Positions 46,953 to 55,603 of a DNA stretch of 64,000 bases are shown in pieces. The notes below the pieces were generated by a model. That model worked only from the letters and a program-made list of their open reading frames with translations. It did not search any database and was not told where the DNA came from. A program made the translations under genes and the position numbers. How positions within the stretch are numbered: position 1 is the first letter of the stretch; the number at the start of each line of letters is the position of its first letter. Location of the stretch: positions 20,798 to 84,797 of the forward strand of contig DATBHB010000128.1 in assembly GCA_036557705.1 (NCBI GenBank), written 5' to 3'. This stretch comes from VAZQ01 sp036557705 (GTDB taxonomy: Bacteria; Pseudomonadota; Alphaproteobacteria; Rhizobiales; Xanthobacteraceae).

Positions 46953-48142
46953 GCCCAAAGAAATCCGACAGTTCCCGCACTGCCACCACGATCTGGCATT
47001 GCCTGCAGATGATCGTTTGGGCATTGCCGGCCCTGGCAGTGTGGTTCACATCATACCGCGTAGGGAGACCGCATACGGCGGCGATCGGCCGCGCGGCGAT
47101 GGACATCGATTACTTCCTCAAGAAGCAAGCGCTGGGCGGTTATCCAAATATTAAACCGATTTTTTTCGACAAGCTCCATCACGGCGTAAACGCCGCGTTG
47201 CTGCGGATATGGGCGCCGCACGTCCAGGTGATTACGAACCGCTTCGCTTATAATCTCCTTCGCCCATTTCGTTTTTTCCCCCCCGTTTACATCGACTTTG
47301 GACCCGTCGCGGGAATCGATGGTCGACCCGAGCCCGCTGCGTACCAGGCTATCGTGAACCAATGGGGGCACCGGCCGCCAATTTTTCAATTGCCGGATGA
47401 AATGCGGGCCGAAGGCCATAGAGCGCTCCGCGCCATGCGCGTGCCGGAGGGGGCCTGGTTCGTGCCGGTTCATGCACGCGATGGATTTTTTGCACCGGCT
47501 GTAGAAGACCGCGAAAGTTATCGTAATTGCGATATTTCCAATTACAGCGCGGCGGTGGACGCTATCATCGCGCGCGGCGGCTGGTGCATCCGCATGGGCG
47601 AGAAAGACTCCCCAGGACTCCCCGAACGCCCCGGCCTCATCAACTATCCCGAGACCGCGTTCAAGAGCGACTGGATGGATATCTTCCTCTGCAATCAGGC
47701 ACGTTTCTTTCTCGGCAATACGTCGGGACTCAAAATCGTATCGACGATTTCAGGAGTGCCTTGCGCGGCAGCCAATATGACGCCGCACGACTGCGTCTAC
47801 GGCTTTTTGCCGGCCGACATTTCAATCCCCAAGCTTCTGCGGCTCAAGGACGGCACGATGCCGCGTTTCGCGGATATCTTCGCGTCCGATTTCTGCGGAT
47901 ACCATCACGCCATGCCATTCGCGGACGCGGGCGTAACGCTGATTGAGAACACGCCACAGCAGATTCGTGATCTGGCTACCGAAATGCTCGACGCCCTCGA
48001 TGGAAACGCGCAGCAAACCTCAGAAGACGAGGTGAGGCAAGAGACGTTTCGGCGCCTGCTGACGCCACGCCACCATACCTACGGCACGCGCTCGCGCATC
48101 GGCTCGGCCTTTCTGCGCGAATATGCGCATCTGCTCGATTAG
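46949..48142 (+). CDS. TIGR04372-family putative glycosyltransferase 3, shorter form
   Basis: A 397-residue homolog lacking the N-terminal repeat region, which is replaced by a hydrophobic segment (MIVWALPALAVWF). The core motifs remain: EGAWFVPVHARDGFF (Val-His-Ala instead of Leu-His-Val), RGGWCIRMGEKDSPG, DWMDIFLCNQARFFLGNTSG. It is translationally coupled to the previous gene, so the three proteins may act in sequence on one glycan or as a complex. Confidence 0.85.
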   Translation: MSPKKSDSSRTATTIWHCLQMIVWALPALAVWFTSYRVGRPHTAAIGRAAMDIDYFLKKQALGGYPNIKPIFFDKLHHGVNAALLRIWAPHVQVITNRFAYNLLRPFRFFPPVYIDFGPVAGIDGRPEPAAYQAIVNQWGHRPPIFQLPDEMRAEGHRALRAMRVPEGAWFVPVHARDGFFAPAVEDRESYRNCDISNYSAAVDAIIARGGWCIRMGEKDSPGLPERPGLINYPETAFKSDWMDIFLCNQARFFLGNTSGLKIVSTISGVPCAAANMTPHDCVYGFLPADISIPKLLRLKDGTMPRFADIFASDFCGYHHAMPFADAGVTLIENTPQQIRDLATEMLDALDGNAQQTSEDEVRQETFRRLLTPRHHTYGTRSRIGSAFLREYAHLLD

Positions 48143-48165
48143 GTTGAATTGGCTGCGATATGTTC

Positions 48166-48400
48166 AGTCGTCATCCTGAGGTGCGAGCATGCAGCGGCTT
48201 TGCTGCATGCGAGCCTCGAAGGATGGCGGCTGTTGCTCGCCCCTTCATGAGGTGTGGAGCGCAACTCGGCCGTCGCCCACCGATCTCGGGTCTACCCGAG
48301 ATCGGACTCATACTGCGCAAGTCGGCCAGGGCCGACTTGCGATGGCTTGCCCGGCCGAACGCCGGGCAAGCACCTCAGGGTGACGGCGAAAGTGAATCGT
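48166..48400. repeat. mosaic of palindromes, CCTGAGG…CCTCAGG family
   Basis: From GTCATCCTGAGGTGCGAGC to GCACCTCAGGGTGACG. Internal hairpins are GCATGCAGCGGCTTTGCTGCATGC, GATCTCGGGTCTACCCGAGATC, CAAGTCGGCCAGGGCCGACTTG and GCTTGCCCGGCCGAACGCCGGGCAAGC. It separates the plus-strand tandem from the minus-strand sugar operon, where it could act as a bidirectional terminator. Confidence 0.85.
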
Positions 48401-48449
48401 CTGCGCAATAGCTATCGGATGTTATCGGAAACGCTCTATATTAATTCCC

Positions 48450-49355
48450 TCACTGCTCGCGCCAGTCCTTGCCGCGGTCCTGAGGGAGGATACGGCGAAG
48501 GGTGTAGATATCGCTTTCCGCAACAGCCTTCTTGATGTACTCAGCGAACGGCCAGGGATCCCAGCGAGCCGCGAGCATGCGCCCGGTGAGGCCATCGCTT
48601 TCGGCCGAAGCGAGATAGGCGCACAGCCCGGCACCGCGTTCGAGGGGGGTTGCGCCCTCGGCTTCCTGCTTCTTCATCGCTGCGTGCAGATCCGCACCAA
48701 TTCGCTCCGGTCCTGCGGCGATGATCTGATCGAACATCCGCGTTGCCAGCGGACCCGGCGCCACGGCGTTGACGTCGATACGATATTCCCTGACCTCGAG
48801 CGCAAGCGTCTCAGTGAATCGAACGATCGCAGCCTTGCAGACCGCATAGGCGGTCAGCCCCGGTGCCGGACCTGCGGCGCCGCCGCCGGCGATGTTGATT
48901 ATCTTACCGTAGCGATGCGGTTTAAACAGCAGCAGCGCCTTGCGGGTGCAGTATGCGGTCCCGGCAAGATTCACCGAAAGCGTCCGCACCCACTCAGCCC
49001 AATCGACGCCTTCGAACGGTCCGATCGGCCCCGTCACCGCAGCGTTGTTAACAAGGATGTGGATTCTCCCGAACGCCCGGCTTGCGGCTTCAAACAATGC
49101 ATCCACGTCCGCTTCGCTGGCCACATCGGCTCTAAGCGCGGCAACCCGATCCGCGGAATGCCTGGCCGCGAGCTGCGCTCGGCGCCTTTCGAGCGCAGCG
49201 CTGTCTCGCGCACACAGCATCACCGAAGCATTAGCTAAGAGAAACCGCTCGGCGATGGCGGCACCGAGACCTCGACTGGCTCCCGTAATGACAGCGGCAC
49301 GGCCGGACAAATCCGGATCGGATTGCGGACGAGAAGGGCGCGGATCGGCTCTCAC
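48450..49355 (-). CDS. SDR-family oxidoreductase lacking the usual catalytic Ser
   Basis: A 301-residue classical short-chain dehydrogenase. GASRGLGAAIAE cofactor motif, NNAAV and YAVCK (YxxxK) are present. The position 13-14 residues before the Tyr, normally Ser, is Ala-Gly (NIAGGGAAG). The C-terminus (SDGLTGRMLAARWDPWPF) matches SDRs of polysaccharide clusters. Start GTG at 49355. Last gene of the long minus-strand sugar operon, 19 bases after the methyltransferase. Confidence 0.85.
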   Translation of the reverse strand: MRADPRPSRPQSDPDLSGRAAVITGASRGLGAAIAERFLLANASVMLCARDSAALERRRAQLAARHSADRVAALRADVASEADVDALFEAASRAFGRIHILVNNAAVTGPIGPFEGVDWAEWVRTLSVNLAGTAYCTRKALLLFKPHRYGKIINIAGGGAAGPAPGLTAYAVCKAAIVRFTETLALEVREYRIDVNAVAPGPLATRMFDQIIAAGPERIGADLHAAMKKQEAEGATPLERGAGLCAYLASAESDGLTGRMLAARWDPWPFAEYIKKAVAESDIYTLRRILPQDRGKDWREQ

Positions 49356-49374
49356 GCACAGGCCATCGGGACTG

Positions 49375-50073
49375 TCATTTTACGCAGAGCGCAATCAAGT
49401 AGTGTGCGAGCTTATCGAACCCGGTATGCACTATTTCGTCATTCATCGAGAACAGGAAAACGCGGCGGAAATGCTGCTCGAGCGATCCCTGCAGCCGATC
49501 CGGTGTATAATTGTTAATGTGCCCGATCTCACTATGCTTCGATGCATATTGCCGGGCGTGCGCATTGGGCGTCCCGATTACTGCAACTCCGTTATCGGTC
49601 ATGCGAGCAGCAAGCCGGCCGATGAATTCGTGCTCCAGCCGCTCCTCGATGTGCTCGATCACATCCAGCGAAGAAAGCCCATCGAATGTTGCTCCCGGCA
49701 TTGGGCCGTCAAGCACGTCGACGCATTCGAACGACAGGCGAGCGGCGCGATCGGGCCGCCCCTGCTCCAGTGCAGCGTGAAGTACCTTTTTTGCGTGATC
49801 GACGAGTGCCGCATCGAAATCGATTCCGGTCACCTTCTCGGCTCCGGTATCAGAGACATACATCAACGTCCCCATTCCGTCGCCGCAGCCGACATCGACG
49901 ATATCCTTGCAGCGCTTGAGCATCTTCGAAGCAAATTTGTATCGAGCAAGGAAAAACGCGAGACGCTTCGGATCGAACAGATAGCGATCGGTGCTGTTGG
50001 GGCCGAGGGGAAGGTTGATGCCCGAAGACAGGGCCATAACCTGTTCCCATGCCTCTCTGGTCACGCTGGTCAT
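49375..50073 (-). CDS. class I SAM-dependent methyltransferase
   Basis: A 232-residue protein. VDVGCGDGMGTLMY is SAM motif I, VTGIDFDAALV motif II, and DGLSSLDVIEHIEE the acidic-His segment common to Methyltransf_23/UbiG-like enzymes; GVAVIGTPNAHA follows. In polysaccharide clusters such enzymes O-methylate sugars. It starts 15 bases after the E1 beta stop, in the same operon. Confidence 0.85.
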   Translation of the reverse strand: MTSVTREAWEQVMALSSGINLPLGPNSTDRYLFDPKRLAFFLARYKFASKMLKRCKDIVDVGCGDGMGTLMYVSDTGAEKVTGIDFDAALVDHAKKVLHAALEQGRPDRAARLSFECVDVLDGPMPGATFDGLSSLDVIEHIEERLEHEFIGRLAARMTDNGVAVIGTPNAHARQYASKHSEIGHINNYTPDRLQGSLEQHFRRVFLFSMNDEIVHTGFDKLAHYLIALCVK

Positions 50074-50088
50074 CGCAACAACTCGCCT

Positions 50089-51156
50089 TCAATAGGGTCC
50101 CTTGAACGAATCGATAGCATCGATGCCCGATAGCCGCGACGGCACGCTGCGCCCAATCATGGTCAATGCGAGCTCCGCCAATGTGGACGCCTTCGGATAG
50201 AAGGCCCCCTCCAGTTTTGCCGAAACGGGCGCCGGACAATTGGAAAGCGCAACGCGACGAACCGGCGCGCGCAGATCCGCGAACCCCTTCTCCGCAGCGA
50301 GCGCGGCAATCTCGCTTGCGAACCCGCACAGCTCCCAGCTGGTGTCAGCAACGATGAGCCTTCCGGTCTTGCGGATCGATTTTAAAATCGTCCCCTCATC
50401 AAGCGGACGGATCGAGCGCGGGTCGATAACTTCTGCTTGAACACCTTCGCGGGCCAAGGCATCGGCGGCCAGGATCGCTTCCTGAACCATGACCGAGGTG
50501 GCCACAATCGTGAGGTCGGTCCCCTCCCGCACGATCCGCGCCCGGCCAATCTCGTCCAGGTAATAATCCTGGGCCACGGGACCGCTGACCTCATAAAGCG
50601 ATCGGTATTCGAGGATCACGGTGGGGTGATCGGCAGCAAGCGCAGCGGTCGTCAGCCCTTTGGCATCCGCCGGCGTTGCCGGCATTACTACCGCGAGTCC
50701 GGGAAAATGCCCGAGCACCGACTGCAGGCTCTGTGAATGGGTGGCGCCCTGCCCCCATCCGCGCCCAATAACCGCCCGCACCACGATCGGCACGGAACCG
50801 GCACACCCGCCGTACATGTATTTCCACTTCGCCGCGAGATTGATAAGCTGGTCGAAAGCCAGGAACATGAAATCATTGCGGGGATGGACCACGACCGGCC
50901 GTTTTCCCATGGCGGCTGCGCCGATCGCGATTCCGGTGAGTGCATTCTCCATCGCCGGCGCATCGAAGACGCGTGAAGGTCCGAACCGCCGCAGTGCTTC
51001 GACGGTGGACCCAAAGATGCCGGATGGATAATCGACAGCAATTCCCGTCACGAAGATCGAAGGATCCCGCTCCATCGCCTGAACCAGGCCCTCGGCCAGC
51101 GCCGCGCGATATTTCAGCTCTCGCGTCTGTGTCGTTGCGTGCACTTCGATCACCAC
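50089..51156 (-). CDS. TPP-dependent dehydrogenase E1 beta-like subunit
   Basis: A 355-residue homolog of pyruvate/2-oxo-acid dehydrogenase E1 beta (transketolase pyrimidine-binding plus C-terminal domain). ENALTGIAIGAAAMGKRPV carries the conserved Glu used to activate TPP; GQGATHSQSLQSVLGHFPGL and VIDPRSIRPLDEGTI are also typical. Start GTG at 51156 overlaps the E1 alpha stop. There is no E2 acyltransferase or E3 in the window. The pair therefore more likely performs a TPP-dependent carboligation or decarboxylation in sugar synthesis than a full dehydrogenase reaction. Confidence 0.85.
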   Translation of the reverse strand: MVIEVHATTQTRELKYRAALAEGLVQAMERDPSIFVTGIAVDYPSGIFGSTVEALRRFGPSRVFDAPAMENALTGIAIGAAAMGKRPVVVHPRNDFMFLAFDQLINLAAKWKYMYGGCAGSVPIVVRAVIGRGWGQGATHSQSLQSVLGHFPGLAVVMPATPADAKGLTTAALAADHPTVILEYRSLYEVSGPVAQDYYLDEIGRARIVREGTDLTIVATSVMVQEAILAADALAREGVQAEVIDPRSIRPLDEGTILKSIRKTGRLIVADTSWELCGFASEIAALAAEKGFADLRAPVRRVALSNCPAPVSAKLEGAFYPKASTLAELALTMIGRSVPSRLSGIDAIDSFKGPY

Positions 51157-52148
51157 ACATTCTCGAACAGGTGCTCGGCCGTTGGAAACGGCGCCTCGCG
51201 TGCCCGTTTCGCCGCAGCTTCCGTTTCGGCGAGAATATCCGCATCGAGCTGATCGAGGTCAGTTTCGCTGGCGATGCCGTCAGCAAGGAGCGCAGCGGCA
51301 CTGCGCTTGACCGGACAGCGTTCAATCCATCCCCGCAGCTCCGCCTCGGTCCGATAGGTACGTCCAACCTCGTGGTCGAAATTGGGCCCTACATGTTCGA
51401 GCCAGCGATAAGTCATGCATTCGAGAAAAACGGGGCCTCGCCCGGCGCGCAGCTCAGCGAGCCAGCGTACCGTCGCCTCATGCACGGCGAGCACATCGTT
51501 CCCGTCGAGCCGCTTGGCGGCGAGCTTGAACGCGCGAGCACGCTCGCACAGATCGGTTCCGGCAGGCTGCCGAACGGCAAGCGGAGACTCGGTCGAGTAG
51601 AGGTTGTTCTCGCAGACATAAAGGACCGGGAGCGAATGGATCGCGGCGTAATTGATGCTTTCGTAGAATACACCTTCTTCACAGGCGGCCTCGCCGAAAA
51701 AGCTCACCGCGACTCGCGGCTGCCGGTCCATCTTGAAGGCCAGAGCCGAGCCGGTCGCGACCGCTATGGTCTCGCCGAGGATAGCGCTTGACACGATGAA
51801 GCCCGCCTCGCGCGCCGTCAGGTGCACCGAACCTCCGCGTCCGGCCGAACAGCCGGATTGCCGACCGTAAAGCTCGGCGGCGAGCGCCTCGAACTTTCCG
51901 CCCCGCGCGAGATAATGGTTGTGGCAGCGATGGTGGCTGTAGACGACGTCGTCCGGATGCAGAGCCGAGCAAACGCCGACGGCGACCGCCTCTTGCCCTA
52001 ATCCGAAATGCGTCGGCGTCCGCATCTCCTGATCCTTATACAGCCGAGCCAGCAACTGCTCGGCATGCCGTACGCGCAGCAACTGCCGATGCAGATCGAG
52101 ACGCAACGGCGGCGCGTTAGCCGGGCCAACGTTTAGGGATGAAGTCAT
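51150..52148 (-). CDS. TPP-dependent dehydrogenase E1 alpha-like subunit
   Basis: A 332-residue partner of the preceding beta subunit; the ATG at 52148 is chosen over a GTG 11 codons upstream. MRTPTHFGLGQEAVAVG, YSHHRCHNHYLARGG and GRGGSVHLT match E1 alpha. The TPP motif GDG…NN is partly altered: the segment reads AVSFFGEAACEEGVFYESIN then CENNLYS. A Gly-Glu-Ala replaces Gly-Asp-Gly at the Mg2+ position, which may change metal binding. Position in the sugar operon is as for the beta subunit. Confidence 0.85.
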   Translation of the reverse strand: MTSSLNVGPANAPPLRLDLHRQLLRVRHAEQLLARLYKDQEMRTPTHFGLGQEAVAVGVCSALHPDDVVYSHHRCHNHYLARGGKFEALAAELYGRQSGCSAGRGGSVHLTAREAGFIVSSAILGETIAVATGSALAFKMDRQPRVAVSFFGEAACEEGVFYESINYAAIHSLPVLYVCENNLYSTESPLAVRQPAGTDLCERARAFKLAAKRLDGNDVLAVHEATVRWLAELRAGRGPVFLECMTYRWLEHVGPNFDHEVGRTYRTEAELRGWIERCPVKRSAAALLADGIASETDLDQLDADILAETEAAAKRAREAPFPTAEHLFENVW

Positions 52149-52248
52149 AGACGTTTCCAGGGAGATCTCCTGTGGGGACACAGAGGTAACTCGGAAATTC
52201 TGGTGTGGCTAGCGCCCGGTTCGAGGCGTCGTCACCAAAAAATCCAGT

Positions 52249-53136
52249 TCAGACAGCCGCATGCTCCAGCTCTCGCTGCATCCGCCGAATGCCCTCCGGC
52301 AAGTTCACATACGAAAAATCCGGAAACGCCGCGCGGCAGAGTTCCGTGTCGAATGGACGATAGCCGTTGTGGGGCATCGGACCGCCACGGGGCGCGCTGG
52401 TGACGCCAGGCGTGGCCGTTGCGGCGCCGATCACCATCTCGGCAATCGCGCGGAACGAGTGCACCTTTCCTGTCGCGACGTTCAACACTCCCGCAGAGCC
52501 CCGTAAGAGGATTCGCAGGATCAACTCCGCCAAATCCTCGATGAAAACATGATCGCGGCGCTCTTCACCCTCGCCAAACATTGTGATGATCTTTCCTTGT
52601 GCAGCCAGGCGGCAAAACCGATTAGGTCCGTAACCGTTGTGCGGATCGCCCGCGCCATAGAGCAGCGTCGGCCGAACATTTGCCAGCGGCGCATGCAGCT
52701 CCTGGCCCAGCGCAATCTCACGAGCGAGATGCATTGCCCCGTGCAAGGTCTGCGGGGCAGCGGGCGAGCTCTCCCTCAGCGGCAGCGGTTCGTCCCCATA
52801 TACCGCATCGGAGCTCACATTGACGACGTGCGACAGAGAGACTCGCCCCAGCGCGCTGACAATCGTCCTCAATATGAGCATATTCTCAACGAGCATTGCC
52901 GCGTTCTTGCACGGCGCTCGGGCGGCGGCCAGCACAACCGAATCGCCTGCCCCCAAATATCCGGCGAGTTCTTCCGCGGCCGTCTCGGCCTGGAGATCGA
53001 CTTGCCGCCGGCCGATCGTCAAGTGCTCGATTCCGGCAGCCTTGAGCTTGCCGCAAACGGCTCCGCCGACAAAGCCATGGCCGCCGATCACGACGACCCG
53101 CGCCGGTCTCATCTCGGCATGCGCATGCCGCAGCAT
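52249..53136 (-). CDS. NAD-dependent epimerase/dehydratase-like SDR without YxxxK
   Basis: A 295-residue extended SDR. VVVIGGHGFVGGAV binds the cofactor and VNVSSDAVYGDEPLPLRE marks the strand with Ser/Tyr. Where the catalytic YxxxK is expected the sequence is HGAMH (LHGAMHLAREI), so both Tyr and Lys are replaced. ATG at 53136 overlaps the stop of the upstream dehydrogenase gene (ATGA). It may be a reductase with a different acid-base group or a non-catalytic partner. Confidence 0.8.
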   Translation of the reverse strand: MLRHAHAEMRPARVVVIGGHGFVGGAVCGKLKAAGIEHLTIGRRQVDLQAETAAEELAGYLGAGDSVVLAAARAPCKNAAMLVENMLILRTIVSALGRVSLSHVVNVSSDAVYGDEPLPLRESSPAAPQTLHGAMHLAREIALGQELHAPLANVRPTLLYGAGDPHNGYGPNRFCRLAAQGKIITMFGEGEERRDHVFIEDLAELILRILLRGSAGVLNVATGKVHSFRAIAEMVIGAATATPGVTSAPRGGPMPHNGYRPFDTELCRAAFPDFSYVNLPEGIRRMQRELEHAAV

Positions 53137-54431
53137 CAGGCGCGCTCCGGAACTGGCTGCGCCTGGACACCGAGCGTGTGATATTCGAGGCCGGCTGCCA
53201 TGGCGCGATTGCGGTCGAGAACACGATAAGGATCGAGCACGACAGGACCGCGTATTTTTCGAGCGATGTCTTCGGGCGCCACGGAGCGATATTGCGGCCA
53301 GGCGGTCAGGATCATCAGCGCATCGGCCTCAGCCAATATTGCGAGCGGATCGCCTGCCGACACGGCAAATCCATTGGGCAGCTTACTGGCCGTAACGACG
53401 GGATCGTGCAGCACGAAGCGCGTGTCGGGAAGCTGCACCAGCGTCGCCAACGCGGGCGAGTTTTTGACCGAGTGAGTATTCTCCTTGTAGGCGAGCCCCC
53501 ACACCGCCACTTTCGCCAACGGCAAACGGCCCAGCACCGCTTCGCGCAGCGTGCGCACCGCCCATTTGCTGCGATGACGGCTGTTGCCGACACAGGCGCG
53601 CACGATTTCGTCATCGGTGCCATGTCGCTGCGAAAGCGCAATGATGGTCATGAGGTCGCGCTCGAGATTGCCGCCGGCGATGCCAAGCCCCGGCGCCAAA
53701 TACGCATGCTGGCCGATGCGGCGGTCGAGCTTGAGAGCCGGCATGATCTCCGACCAGTCGGCGCCGATCCGCTCGCAGATCTCGGACAAGGTATTCGCTA
53801 CGCCAATTGACGCGGCGAGACACAAGTTGATCGCGATCTTGGCGAGTTCGGCGCTCTCATAGCGCATGGTGAGAATGGGACAGCCGAACGCGGAGAGCAC
53901 GGCGTTGAGCCCAGGATCGAGCGTACGCTGCGGGTCGGCACAGCCGATGATAAAACGTTCGGGGTTCATGGCCCGCTCGACAGCGCGACCGAAGATGAGC
54001 GTTTCGACCTGGTAGTAGAGGCGGTCGTGCGGCACGCGCGCGATAGCGCGCGAAAACCCAGGCGGCACCTGGGCCAGGACGGCCATGACGGCATCAAATC
54101 TCAGTACCGAGGCGACGTCGTTCGTCAGCGCCAATACGTTAGAGAGATCGCTTGTAGCATCCTCGTTGGTTGGAACGTCGGGCGCGATGTAAACGACGTC
54201 GCATTCATGCAGGTCGACGATATCCGAAGAAAATTGCTGGCGGTCGCCATTGGCGTGACGAAGTGCGGCGAGACCCGGCTCATGAACGGGCAGTTCACCA
54301 TTCCGGAGTCGTTCGATAAGCCCGCGGTCCGAATCGTAGCATCGTGTGCGCAAGCCTTTCGCCGCGACCGCGGTCGCGGAGACCAAGCCGAGATGTGTCA
54401 TTCCGGCGAAACCAACCAGAGGCGGGCTCAA
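53136..54431 (-). CDS. UDP-glucose/GDP-mannose dehydrogenase homolog lacking the catalytic Cys
   Basis: A 431-residue protein with the three domains of the family: N-terminal NAD domain (VGFAGMTHLGLVSATAVAAKG), central helix (ESAELAKIAINLCLA) and C-terminal domain (VAVWGLAYKENTHSVKNSP). The nucleophile motif G-G-S-C-F-P-K-D is GGNLERD here (residues 253-259), so the Cys that forms the thiohemiacetal is Asn255 and the Lys is Arg. Four-electron oxidation to a uronate seems unlikely. Start TTG at 54431 after AGGAGAAACTGA. Confidence 0.85.
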   Translation of the reverse strand: MSPPLVGFAGMTHLGLVSATAVAAKGLRTRCYDSDRGLIERLRNGELPVHEPGLAALRHANGDRQQFSSDIVDLHECDVVYIAPDVPTNEDATSDLSNVLALTNDVASVLRFDAVMAVLAQVPPGFSRAIARVPHDRLYYQVETLIFGRAVERAMNPERFIIGCADPQRTLDPGLNAVLSAFGCPILTMRYESAELAKIAINLCLAASIGVANTLSEICERIGADWSEIMPALKLDRRIGQHAYLAPGLGIAGGNLERDLMTIIALSQRHGTDDEIVRACVGNSRHRSKWAVRTLREAVLGRLPLAKVAVWGLAYKENTHSVKNSPALATLVQLPDTRFVLHDPVVTASKLPNGFAVSAGDPLAILAEADALMILTAWPQYRSVAPEDIARKIRGPVVLDPYRVLDRNRAMAAGLEYHTLGVQAQPVPERA

Positions 54432-54456
54432 TCAGTTTCTCCTGGCAGCATCAGGT

Positions 54457-54627
54457 CAGACCCTCGTCCTGAGGAGGCGCACGCGCTTTAGCGTGCGCCG
54501 TCTCGAAGGACGGCCACAGCCGCCCCGTCCCCCGCGGCCATCCCATAGCGCGTCAAAGCCGCGCGTGAACGCGCTCACGGAGACGGTCACGCGCAGCAAG
54601 CTGCGCGTGACCTCCTCAGGATGAGGC
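54457..54627. repeat. palindromic element, CCTGAGGAGGCGC…CCTCAGGATGAGG family
   Basis: Starts CCCTCGTCCTGAGGAGGCGCACGCGCTTTAGCGTGCGCCGTCTCGAAGGACG and ends GTGACCTCCTCAGGATGAGG. Related to the elements at 48166-48400 and 61847-61990. It lies in the 233-base gap between Gfo/Idh and the dehydrogenase inside the sugar operon. Confidence 0.85.
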
Positions 54628-54664
54628 CTGTACTTTGTGATACGTCGATCCGATCCGATTGCTT

Positions 54665-55603
54665 TCATGGCATCGTTGCTGCGGCTTCGGCCGCCTCCCG
54701 GGCTAGTTGTCCCAAGACTCGGCTGAGCCAGACATCGTTCGACAGGTCCGTTCTCGCCCCCCTCGCGCATAGCTGCCGGAAATGCGCATATTCCAGCGCC
54801 CACGTTGGATCGTCCTCGACCAGAGTCACCGCTTCCTCGGGCGGGCGACCGCTCGGCAGTACTCGAGTCCGGCGGATGAACGTCGACGGTCCCCATTTGC
54901 AAAGCGAAGCGATGTGTGCGCTCCCGCGCTCGGCGAAAATGTCGCTGGTGAAATGGTTGCGCCACGACAGCAATGTCATTTCCAGCTCGATGCGCGGCGA
55001 AACGCGCTCACTCCCGATGACGACATGATCGGGCGCCTTGTTCTCGAAGCGGTGCGCGGCATAAAGGCGGAAGCAGCCCTCAATCTCGCCGAACCAGAAG
55101 CGGGCAGTATCGAGTAGATGCGATCCGAGATCGATCAGAACGCCTGCCCCCTCATCGCGCCATTCGGAGTCGCGCACCAGCCGCGCCGTTCCGTTGCCGT
55201 AGAACATGCGGCACGCATAGATCCGGCCCAGTTCCCCCGATGCGATCAGGTCGCGCATGCGCACGAAATGCGGCTCGAACCGGTGATTGTAGGCAGTATA
55301 GCAGACGACTCCCTTGCGATTAGCGAGCGCCTCCAGTTCGGCAATCTGTTCCGGACACCTCGTCCAGAGCGGCTTCTCGACAAGTGCATGCTTCTCGTTA
55401 TCAAGCAAATAGGACAGCACCTCGCGTTTAGGGGCGTCGGGGGTGCAACACAGCGCCGCATCGTAGGCGGAGAGCGGCACGTCCTCGATCGAGCGATAGT
55501 CGGCCTCGGCATTGAACGGATCGACGCCTGCCACGTAGTCGGACCCGGCGACCCGCCGTCGCTTCTTACCCTGCACGCCCAAGCCGACCACGACGACCTT
55601 CAT
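54665..55603 (-). CDS. Gfo/Idh/MocA-family oxidoreductase
   Basis: A 312-residue NAD(P)-dependent sugar oxidoreductase. VVVVGLGVQGKKR is the Rossmann loop, and EKPLW carries the conserved EKP Lys. GVLIDLGSHLLDTARFWFGE holds the catalytic His region, followed by the C-terminal alpha/beta domain. It oxidises or reduces a sugar hydroxyl/keto group. Start overlaps the stop of the kinase gene (ATGA), so translation is coupled. Confidence 0.88.
   Translation of the reverse strand: MKVVVVGLGVQGKKRRRVAGSDYVAGVDPFNAEADYRSIEDVPLSAYDAALCCTPDAPKREVLSYLLDNEKHALVEKPLWTRCPEQIAELEALANRKGVVCYTAYNHRFEPHFVRMRDLIASGELGRIYACRMFYGNGTARLVRDSEWRDEGAGVLIDLGSHLLDTARFWFGEIEGCFRLYAAHRFENKAPDHVVIGSERVSPRIELEMTLLSWRNHFTSDIFAERGSAHIASLCKWGPSTFIRRTRVLPSGRPPEEAVTLVEDDPTWALEYAHFRQLCARGARTDLSNDVWLSRVLGQLAREAAEAAATMP

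Noticed and set aside
48166..48400. Small gene between the glycosyltransferase tandem and the SDR
   Set aside because: Open frames here only translate a mosaic of palindromic repeats.
53136..54431. Functional UDP-glucose 6-dehydrogenase
   Set aside because: The catalytic Cys is Asn255, so the standard name and gene symbol were not applied.
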